From Imbricaverruca yamaguchii (lineage: Eukaryota > Arthropoda > Thecostraca > Neoverrucidae), in NCBI GenBank assembly GCA_034440575.1, contig JAOTOL010001623.1:2538001-2602000 (forward strand): a DNA stretch of 64,000 bases, written 5' to 3'. The position numbers and the translations under genes were made by a program. Position 1 is the stretch's first letter. The number at the start of each line of letters is the position of its first letter. The notes beneath the pieces are model-generated. The model was not told where the DNA came from and ran no database searches. It saw only the letters and a program-made list of their open reading frames with translations. Shown one piece after another: positions 49,001 to 59,900 of this stretch.

Positions 49001-52000
49001 TAATGCTATTTTCATTTTGATATTTGATAGAGCAGTCCTTTCAGAGCCATTCAGTCGGTTTAACAACTAAATTTAATAGAAAAAGTTGGTCAGAAATATA
49101 TTATGAAAGACCTAATATGTAAAGCACTGCATATAAATTTAAGTAATATCTTCAACTACCGCCAGGGTCGATAAACCTCCTTCAGCTAACCAGCACCGCA
49201 ATCGTGTTTTCAGAGCTTCAGGTATATATCGCTTGGCTGCGGGGTTCGGAGCGTACCAGAACGAATAAAGGGATATAATTGTTTATTTACACATTTTTGG
49301 TTATAGGTATTATAAAATATATACTTTTATACTATCTGCAACTTCCACCAGACAATATTTGCCTATTTCGGAGGCACATAGCTACTTGAATGGTGAGCAT
49401 AGATGCAGATGCTCTACGGGAAATGAGAACAGCTGTCCTTCCAACTTGAAAGTTGGGAGGGCAGTGCCCCCTCGACTTTCTTGAAAGTTGGGAACATGCT
49501 TGACTTTTACGGTTGGTAAATTTTTTAAATAAAATATTCGATGTCTAAAATGAGGCGGCTGAACTTTGGATAATTTTAGGGAAGGGGAGACACTTCGGCA
49601 TGGCATGTAATGTACTCGTCGAGTAACTTCATGTGGCAAGATTGTGCCAATCCGCTCCCCCTCCCCTCCCTGCAATCTTCACACCAGTCTTGTCCTTTAG
49701 AACTCGACAATAACGAATTGTAGCTATGTCAATATAGCAGACGTACGACTGTCCTCGGGGTGAATGGGGCGGTATATGTTGTAGCTAGGTCGAGTGCACC
49801 ATTAATGTCCTAGCTGGTAGGCACCTGTGTAGTGTTTCCTCGAGAAACGTGCAAACACCACGAAAAAAGCGTAGTGACCCATAAAAACACGAAGGGCTCC
49901 AAACAGTATCGGGCCGGACGCCCAGCAACCGCGAAAGAGCCCAAAAACAAAATGTGCCGTTTCTTCAAAAATCGTGCCGGGTCATATCGCAGGTCATATC
50001 AAAATATCGCAGGCCCCCGATAAATCGCGTCGGGTCCAGAAACATTACATCGTGACCTAGAAATGCACCAGGGCTCAGACTAGTAGAATATGTACCATGC
50101 AAACTAAGGATGTTCCAAATATGAAGGCAGGCTCCGAAAAAGTGCATCGGGGCTTAAAAAATCGAGGATACTCGAGGCGAAAATGAGTGCGCTGGCTGAG
50201 AACCCACCCACACAAGGATCAGGGGGCCTGTACTGTTGGCGTCACTGTTGTACTTGTGGCGTAGCACCCAGAGGCGGCAGAACGCATCGCAACAGGGGGG
50301 GGCGACATACCCCTTACATCGATTTCTTCAGTGGCATAGTAGGTGGCGTTGGCGACAATTTATTGTCACTCACGCGACCAATATTTCAGTGAATGATCAG
50401 CTTCAAATTGTGCTGCTCGCTGGCAAAGGTATGTACATATTAGTCATCGGGGGCGAGAAAGTCATGGTTTGATTTCGTAGCGCTGGACATACTGGTACGG
50501 TGAAATTTCTTAAATCCGACGCCTTTGCGCTTGCAAGGCCACATTTTAGCTGCTCGCAACATTCGTTTGTGCGATACAATTTCCCACCTGATTTTTCGTG
50601 AGCTACAAATTTCAACATTTACTTACCCCTGGTTGCACTTATGGGAGTTAGGCAATGTGTTTGCGGCTTCTGATCAATATTTTTTGCACACAATATTAAT
50701 GATCGATGCATAGGGCTGGAAGATGCCAACTCACTCCACACTACTGGCCAGCTATAAATGACCGAGCGCGACACCACGGTCTCAGATATACAAGCTAATT
50801 CTGAGTAGTTAAGTACTGCTAAGCATGGTTAAGCACAGGCGATGCGTTTGCAAGCTTGTATTTGGACAACGGGAAGTGTCATTTTGGCAATTTCCACAAC
50901 GCACCATACTGTCCTCAGGTTGTCTGCTGACTGCGGAATAAATGTGTTTTCTTAATATTAGTATTAACCCGCGCAAGACGGGGGGGGGGGGTGTTCATCC
51001 CAGCTCCTCGGGGCTTTTATAGTATGGATGGAAAGGGTTAATGCGAACGCGCCGCAATTTTTAGTAGCTGTGTGATGCTTTGCACGCAGGGGTCGCAGCC
51101 AGCACTTCCTCACAGCCCCCGATCACCACCAAATGTCAGGACCACACGCAGACAATTTTTCGAATGGAGTGGTAAAAATACAATACTTAAATAACCGTGT
51201 GTAATTGTTTGGGTAAATGGGGAGCACCTCTTCGCTGCGCCATTGATTGCGTCTTTTTATATACGTTTGTTTTTAGCTCTTGTCCGTGTCAAATGATGTC
51301 GGAAATGCCTCCCAATATTCGCTCCAAGAGCTGTCTGTGATAATTGCATCAACACGAGCATCGGAGGGGAGATCCTCTTACCTCCTGCTTTTCAACGATA
51401 TGTCAAACGTGGGCGAGGATATTGTAGTGAAATCTTGTGACTGCTCAAAATTGATGTGCGTCCTGCGTGAACAAGAAAAAACTTTCGAACTCCGTTAGTA
51501 AGTATAGGCACTGTGCGGGTGCAGTCGATCGACCGCCCGTCGCACAAGGTCACCAAGGTTTCGTCTGCGCGGTGGCCCGGTGTGTCGGACGATATCGGCC
51601 TCATCTGACCATGAATGCATTGGACCTGGGCCATGAGATGTATACTGCACTGAGTTCACCACAGCCACAATATACCCTTCAGATTTCGTGTTTCTAGCTT
51701 AGTTTCCGGGATATTAGGGGGAGTGTACTGAATCTGCTCCCTTTCGGGCCGTGTTGCGAGCGGTCTTTCGGCGCGCGTGCTAAAACATCGGTGGGAAGTA
51801 TAAAAAGCTTGGAAAAGTCCTCGCATTTCACACCCCTATCACAAATTATTGGAGAATGGCAGGCGGAAAAAACAGGCGAGGAAGAGCGCGGAATTCGCTC
51901 CTTTCTCTTCAAAATATAGTTAAGCCATACGAACTTGCAGTCCAATGCTCGGATTCCATACGAGGGATGGGGGCGTTGAGAAACGTGAAGGTAGAAGATT

Positions 52001-52895
52001 GTGATGTTCCCCAAATCACGCACGGTTGGTGCAGGACGCGGACCCCTGTACGCGGGCAATGAACGAGGCCAGTACCTGGCCAGGGTCGGGTTCCGGATGT
52101 TCCCATCTTCCAGCTACTCGGCAATGCACCAACGAAACGTCTGCCGCGTACGTGGGTACGAGCTGCGCCCCCTGAATCTGCGTATACAAAGTGGCAAATA
52201 TACGCCCTGTCGTGGACATCAAGAATTCATATTTTCAGTACTGCCAGCATCAGTGTTAATCCATTTTGTTTGGTGGAACCAGAACTGTGCTAACACAATC
52301 AGAAACAAAAACAATCATCACATATTATTGTTCCATTTCGTTACAAGCCGTGGCGATCCATGAGATGAGGTGCGTGGTCAGGCCATTTGGAGACGATCCT
52401 GTGTAATACCGGTAAGTGGCTCTGTGACGCCGAGCGAAGTGGACCAGCCAGTGATTTTCGTGGCACTCCTTGATACCAAAATGCACGGGTTATATCATTC
52501 ATACATTTGATTATCTCGATGATTGTGTTTTCTCCGAGTTTGTGTCAGTATCTCAAGTTGATGTCTAAAAAGCAGCGAGTGAATACGCTACGGGCGGTCT
52601 CAGTTCAGCTTAACCAACTCTTGAATGCTTTCCGACTTAAATTTCACGTTCTTTAGGTGCAGACAGTCAGACAGCATCCCAACATCAATATCATACGCGG
52701 GCCCCAGTTTCCGCAAATGGGGCAACGACCGACATGGAATCACCACCTACCATTGTGAGTTATATCAGAGCAACGCAATCGAAATTTCCACCTACACTTC
52801 GGACATACGACGTTGGGTTGAGCACGAAATCAATACCTTCTGTATCAATACTATGAAGTAAAGGCAGGAGCGATTCCAAAGAAAAAAAAACGACC
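49001..52895. other. intergenic stretch between YLPM1 and AHSA1
   Basis: CpG-rich compared with the left side. ORFs at 51280-52360 on both strands have no recognised domain. A weak 5S-like motif lies near 50785-50900. Confidence 0.45.
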
Positions 52896-52899
52896 GGCG

Positions 52900-53110
52900 C
52901 TCACGCTGTCGTGACCAAACCTGTAGTCTGACCAGCGCAGATGACAACTGCGAAGTGCAGACCGTGACCAAACCGGAAGCCTGACCAGCACAGATGACAA
53001 CCATACAGTGCAGACCGTGACCAAGCCGGTAGCCTGACCAGCACAGATGACAACCACGGAGTGTAGACCGTGACCAAACTGATAGCCTGACCAGCACAGG
53101 TGAAGTGCAG
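52900..53110. repeat. about 53-bp minisatellite, four copies
   Basis: Repeated gaccgtgaccaaaccggtag and cctgaccagcacagatgaca, 3' of AHSA1. Confidence 0.88.
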
Positions 53111-53237
53111 ACAAAATAACGGGTAGCACAGGTAGAGCGGGAGGACACGTAGCTGTGCAACTGGCCCGTGGTGGACACGAGCCTGCACGGGAGTCGCACT
53201 GCCGCCGTCTCACTGTCACGGAGAGGCGACACGCGCT

Positions 53238-53785
53238 GTGGCACGTGCCGACGGCACCGTCCTCACGACAGGCACCTCAGCACGTGCCGTCGGCACCGTC
53301 CTCACGACAGGCACCTCAGCACGTGCCGTCGGCACCGTCCTCACGACAGGCGCCTCAGCACGTGCAGACGGCGCTGTCCTTGCGACAGGCGCCCCAGCAC
53401 GTGCCGACGGCGCTGTCCTCGCGACAGGCGCCTCAGCACGTGCCGACGGCGCTGTCCACACGACAGGCGCCTCAGCACGTGCCGACGGCGCTGTCCACAC
53501 GACAGGCGCCTCAGCACGTGCCGACGGCGCTGTCCACACGACAGGCGCCTCAGCACGTGCCGACGGCGCTGTCCTTGCGACAGGCGCCTCAGCACGTGCC
53601 GACGGCGCTGTCCACACGACAGGCGCCTCAGCACGTGCCGACGGCGCTGTCCACACGACAGGCGCCTCAGCACGTGCCGACGACGCTGTCCTCACCACAG
53701 GCACCTCAGCACGTGCCGACGGTGCTGTCCTCGCGACAGGCGCCTCAGCACGTGCCGACGGCGCTGTCCTCACGACAGTCGCTGC
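53238..53785. repeat. 39-bp minisatellite, 14 copies, one CACGTG each
   Basis: The unit gcacgtgccgacggcgctgt and ccacacgacaggcgcctca is 39 bp long and recurs from 53240 to 53747. Nearly every unit has an intact CACGTG palindrome. It lies about 100 bp past the AHSA1 stop. Long frames stay open on both strands because 39 is a multiple of three. Confidence 0.95.
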
Positions 53786-53885
53786 AGAAGAGCGCATCAC
53801 GAGCGCCGACTGTCCGCGCCAGTGTTGCCGCCGGTGGAGAGGCGAGCGGCGCCGGCGATCACAAGGCGCGGCGGTACCGGCGCGC

Positions 53886-53973
53886 CTAGAGGATGGTGGC
53901 GCCGAACCCGAACGTCCGCCGGATCGAGTTCCAGTAGTAGTGCTGCCAGCCTTGACGAGTCCGCTCCAGTTCG
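53886..53973 (-). CDS. AHSA1: AHSA1 last exon with stop
   Basis: It reads SELERTRQGWQHYYWNSIRR, then TFGFGATIL and a TAG stop. It matches EEERTRQGWQRYYFEGIKQTFGYGARLF, the C-terminus of human AHSA1. The acceptor is gcgccatttcag|CGAA; one base completes a Ser codon from the previous exon. A 39-bp minisatellite begins about 100 bp past the stop, in the 3' flank or 3' UTR. No clear AATAAA was seen nearby. Confidence 0.96.
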
Positions 53974-56900
53974 CTGAAATGGCGCACGGGGGTGGTCAGG
54001 TGGACGGCGGGTGCGTGCTGATTCAGGTGCGGCCGCACCGTCTGCGCACCGGTGCCCCACAATACACTCATGCAGAATGACACGTGCTGTAGCCGGGGCT
54101 GGAGATACTTACACCTGGGTGGGGATGAGGAGAATGAATACTCTTCAAACTATAGACCATTGACCATAAGGTCGCCGCAGTCATGCAATACAACTCCATC
54201 ACTCAAGATGTGCTGACAGCAACTTTACGTACAGTCACACCTGTGCAATGATTGTGCAGAGTTCGGAGTCGATGCATTCTTTAAAATTAGTTGGTAATAA
54301 TGTTAAATGATGACAGCATGAACACTGCTTAAACACATCCAATTAAACAAAAGCCACAAATGACATCACACCGTCAGCCGCATGGTGTGTGGTGAATTGC
54401 ACTCGCGGTCAGAAAAGCAATTTTATCTTGTAAGGGGACCGACAATCAGCTGACAGAAACGGAGTCTGGAACTTATCAGTACAAATGAACTGAAATGAAT
54501 GCACTGATGTAGGAATGAATGCAAAGTTATCAAATGGAATAAGAAGGAAAGCCAAGGGCACAAATATTCAGAACTTCACTGCAAAAATGCACGATGATCA
54601 GACCATTGATGTGTCGGCCTGAATTCCCTATCCTCTTCTCACTGGTGTACTATGTCTGTTTGCGATCTGACGGTTATCTCCGACTGGCCGGATTATTATT
54701 CACCTGATGGCAGTTTCTGCCTGGCTACCAGGTCAGAAGACCAGATAACCAGGTTGTTCACCAATCAGGTGCTTTTGCCGGACATGATTGTCAGGTCGCT
54801 GACCTGGCGAGTACTGTCAGACCACATGGTGGAGCGACTGACCTGACAGACACGTCCGTCAGACCAAGTGACTGATCTGGCGGGCACGTCCGTCTGACTG
54901 AGTGACTGACCTGGCGGACACGTCCGTCAGACCCAGCGACTGACCTGGCGGGCACGTCCGTCTGACCCAGTGACTGACCTGGCGGGCACGTCCGTCTGAC
55001 CCAGTGACTGACCTGGCGGGTACGTCCGTCAAACCCAGCGACTGACCTGGCGGGCACGTCCGTCTGACCCAGTGACTGACCTGGCGGGCACGTCCGTCTG
55101 ACCCAGTGACTGACCTGGCGAACACGTCCGTCTGACCCAGTGACTGACCTGGCGGGTACGTCCGTCTGACCAAGTGACTGACCTGGCGGGCACGTCCGTC
55201 TGACTGAGTCGCAGCTCGGTGCAGTCGTCCTTCTGCTCCAGCTCGATGGCGACCGACGAGTAGTGACCGGCCGGCCAGGATTTGAGTCGCCACCGCTGCA
55301 CCAGCCGGCGCGCCGGCTCCAGCTCGCTGAACGTGCCGCTGATGTTGCCGCCCAGCAGGTTGAACTCGCCGCCGGGCTCGGCCACCAAATGCGCCGGTCC
55401 GCCCGTGAACGCCTGCACCATCTACCGGCCGGAGGCACACCCACCGCCACACAGTCAGCAGCGGGCCACGGGCGAGGCGGTACAACCACCGCCACACAGT
55501 CAGCAGCGGGCCACGGGCGGGGCGGCACAACCACCGCCACACAGTCAGCAGCGGGCCACGGGCGGGGGCGGTACAACCACCGCCACACAGTCAGCAGCAG
55601 GCCACGGGCGGGGGCGGCACAACCACCGCCACACAGTCAGCAGCGGGCCACGGGCGGGGGCGGTACAACCACCGCCACACAGTCAGCAGCGGGCCACGGG
55701 CGGGGGCGGCACAACCACCGCCACACAGTCAGCAGCGGGCCACGGGCGGGGGCGGTACAACCACCGCCACACAGTCAGCAGCAGGCCACGGGCGGGGGCG
55801 GTACAACCACCGCCACACAGTCAGCAGCGGGCCACGGGCGGGGGCGGTACACCCACCGCCACACAGTCAGCAGCAGGCCACGGGCGGGGCGGCACAACCA
55901 CCGCCACACAGTCAGCAGCGGGCCACGGGCGGGGGCGGCACAACCACCGCCACACAGTCAGCAGCGGGCCACGGGCGGGGCGGCACAACCACCGCCACAC
56001 AGTCAGCAGCGGGCCACGGGCGGGGGCGGCACAACCACCGCCACACAGTCAGCAGCGGGCCACGGGCGGGGCGGTACAACCACCGCCACACAGTCAGCAG
56101 CGGGCCACGGGCGGGGGCGGCACAACCACCGCCACACAGTCAGCAGCGGGCCACGGGCGGGGGCGGTACAACCACCGCCACACAGTCAGCAGCGGGCCAC
56201 GGGCGGGGGCGGCACAACCACCGCCACACAGTCAGCAGCGGGCCACGGGCGGGGCGGCACAACCACCGCCACACAGTCAGCAGCGGGCCACGGGCGGGGG
56301 CGGCACAACCACCGCCACACAGTCAGCAGCGGGCCACGGGCGGGGGCGGCACAACCACCGCCACACAGTCAGCAGCGGGCCACGGGCGGGGGCGGCACAA
56401 CCACCGCCACACAGTCAGCAGCGGGCCACGGGCGGGGCGGCACAACCACCGCCACACAGTCAGCAGCGGGCCACGGGCGGGGGCGGCACAACCACCGCCA
56501 CACAGTCAGCAGCGGGCCACGGGCGGGCGGGGCGGTACAACCACCGCCACACAGTCAGCAGCGGGCCACGGGCGGGGGCGGCACAACCACCGCCACACAG
56601 TCAGCAGCGGGCCACGGGCGGGGGCGGCACAACCACCGCCACACAGTCAGCAGCGGGCCACGGGCGGGGGGGGCACCACCGCCACATAGGCGGGGGCGGC
56701 ACAACCACCGCCACACAGTCAGCAGCGGGCCACGGGCGGGGGCGGTACAACCACCGCCACACAGTCAGCAGCGGGCCACGGGCGGGGCGGCACAACCACC
56801 GCCACACAGTCAGCAGCGGGCCACGGGCGGGGGCGGTACAACCACCGCCACACAGTCAGCAGCGGGCCACGGGCGGGGCGGCACAACCACCGCCACACAG

Positions 56901-59900
56901 TCAGCAGCGGGCCACGGGCGGGGCGGCACAACCACCGCCACACAGTCAGCAGCAGGCCACGGGCGGGGGCGGCACAACCACCGCCACACAGTCAGCAGCA
57001 GGGCCACGGGCGGGGGCCAACCACCGGCAGTCAGCAGGGGCCCGGGGGGCACAACCACCGCCACACAGTCAGCAGCGGGCCACGGGCGGGGGCGGCACAA
57101 CCACCGCCACACAGTCAGCAGCGGGCCACGGGCGGGGGCGGCACAACCACCGCCACACAGTCAGCAGCGGGCCACGGGCGGGGCGGCACAACCACCGCCA
57201 CACAGTCAGCAGCGGGCCACGGGCGGGGGCGGCACAACCACCGCCACACAGTCAGCAGCGGGCCACGGGCGGAGGCGGCACAACCACCGCCACACAGTCA
57301 GCAGCGGGCCACGGGCGGGGGCGGCACAACCACCGCCACACAGTCAGCAGCGGGCCACGGGCGGGGCGGCACAACCACCGCCACACAGTCAGCAGCGGGC
57401 CACGGGCGGGGCGGCACAACCACCGCCACACAGTCAGCAGCAGACAACGGGCGGGGCGGCACAACCACCGCCACACAGTCAGCAGCGGGCCACGGGCGGG
57501 GGCGGTACAACCACCGCCACACAGTCAGCAGCAGACCACGGGCGGGGGCGGCACACCCACCGCCACACAGTCAGCAGCGGGCCACGGGCGGGGGCGGCAC
57601 AACCACCGCCACACAGTCAGCAGCAGACCACGGGCGGGGGCGGTACAACCACCGCCACACAGTCAGCTGCGGGCCACGGGCGGGGGCGGTACAACCACCG
57701 CCAAGTCAGCAGCGGGCCACGGGCGGGGGCGGCACACCCACCGCCACACAGTCGGTTGGTTATTGGTTTTACGACACATCGACCGTTGAGTCATGTAGCG
57801 TCGCCAATCTCTCAAGCCGATTGGTCGCGGGCGAAGAGTAGCGACAGGTGAGACTCGAACCTACAACCTTTCGATTGCGAGACGAGCGACTTAATTTCTT
57901 TCTTTCATATTCTTTCATATTTAAAGAACTTTCATATTCTTTGAGCAAACAGCTTTGAAACAGCACCCACACCCAGGAGGGGAGGGGATGGGGTTAGGGG
58001 CGCATCGACTACAGGACATGCAGCGCACTTATACCGGCTATGTCCGTAGTCAAGCACAATACCACTATCCGAGGGCCAGGTCAGACCCCGACATTTCACC
58101 CCAGTGAACTATTATGTTGTCAGATTTACGAAGAAAAACTGACCCCAACAGATAGATTGAGCATCTTTGGTGCATATAAATAAAAAGCAAAACAAGATTT
58201 CGAAAACCTCCGAGGTCAATAAAAGGTAATGAGCTAACATAGCCTCAGCGCAACTTCGGCAAATCACAACTTTTTATTGCATTGGTCTTGTCCTCTTCCA
58301 AAGGATACATATGTTCGTATTGTAATTTACCACACAAAAAGATACTGATCAATAAATATATATGCATATGCACATGCATGCACACATACATGCATGCATG
58401 CATACATATACACATACACACACCTAGGTATATATATGTGTGTATGTATGTATGTATATATATATATACACACATATATATGGGGGTGTATGTGTATATG
58501 TGTACCTGTATGTATGCATGCATGTGTATATGCATCCATGTACATATGCATATATATTTATTGATCAATATCAATATATATATATGCCCTTTCTGCATGC
58601 ACTCAAAATTCTTCTGATTTTCTAAAAATTCTCAAATAGCCCCTTCAGATGTAGGAAACTGAAGATGTCAGAATCGTAACATGGGCCATCGTTAACTACA
58701 TGCACTACTTTAAGCAAAATTGCAGGAGCATGTGGTCAATGTGCATTAGTGATTTGTTATGGAATTGCTCAATACTTGTTCACATGCCCTCATGTTAACA
58801 TTACCGTCAGATATCCACTGTTACAAGATGCCAGGGACGCAGCCAGGAATTGCCGAAGAGGGGGCGGATTTTGCGAGGGGGCTCTGACCACCTGTCCAAA
58901 TTTTTAAGTCCAATAAATTCGATCACTTTATTGCGAAAGGGTCCGCTTTTCCTTAGACAAAAAGTATTAATTTCCATGTTTTAAATCATCATGGGGGCGA
59001 ACACTCCGATCTCCTCCCTCCTCCAATTTCAAGTAAGCACGGTACCGTTATAACGCAAATGCGCGCACACACCTCTAACACAGTGAGGGTGTTGTACAGC
59101 TCGATAGCGGTGCACTTGAACTGCTGGCTATCGGTTATCGTTGCCATAGGTAACTTCATTCCAATGTCGAGCTTCCCCATCCGTTCCAGATTGTTAGAAG
59201 CCTGAAAAACAGGAACATTAGTGTCATTCTAATTCGAGGTGGCAACTTCTGAAAGGTTTTCGACCAGTCAACAACCGACTGGTTTGATGTGACGAAGCCC
59301 AGTTTGGGTCCAATGAAAATGAACTGAATACTGGTCAAAAGACGAGCTTTGTAATGAATTTTTAAACATATACAGTAAGTTAATTTATGTTGAATGTTTA
59401 AGTACAAACATACAGGCAGTTCAAGCCACCTTGGAAAACCTGGAAATCCAAGATCACAAGAACAAACATAAAATAAACCTACTGTGGAGGCCTTTTTATA
59501 TTGCAGGTATTGATAGCAACACGATGGCTAAAAATGTACATAGGCTCTTATTGCTTATCATTATAACCATTGCGATACCCATCACTTACAACTTCAACCT
59601 AAAGAAAGGGGCACAATTATGACAGCGAGCTTTCATTCATTCAGTACTTAATGGTCCGTGAGATGCTCCACGATGTTTCTAATAATCATGCTATACCAAT
59701 ACCAAATTCAGACATGCAAACTGCAATGGTACCCTAATATAAAAACAATACACCTAAATGACCCGCGATACCATCGCTTCCTGCGTCCCGTTCATCTTCA
59801 GCCTGCGTTATCTGACCCTGATACTTTTTTCGTTGTGATTATGAGCTTTCTGGCTCAACCAATGCATTAGGCAGCTGGTATTGATAACTATGCACGACGA

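Noticed and set aside
53155..54080. Plus-strand frames of 244-280 codons
   Set aside because: They come from the 39-bp array and end in sequence antisense to the AHSA1 last exon.
55263..57851. Plus-strand open frame of 862 codons, and a second of 835
   Set aside because: Both are translations of the 46-bp minisatellite, whose three plus-strand frames lack stops. The true gene here is AHSA1 on the other strand.
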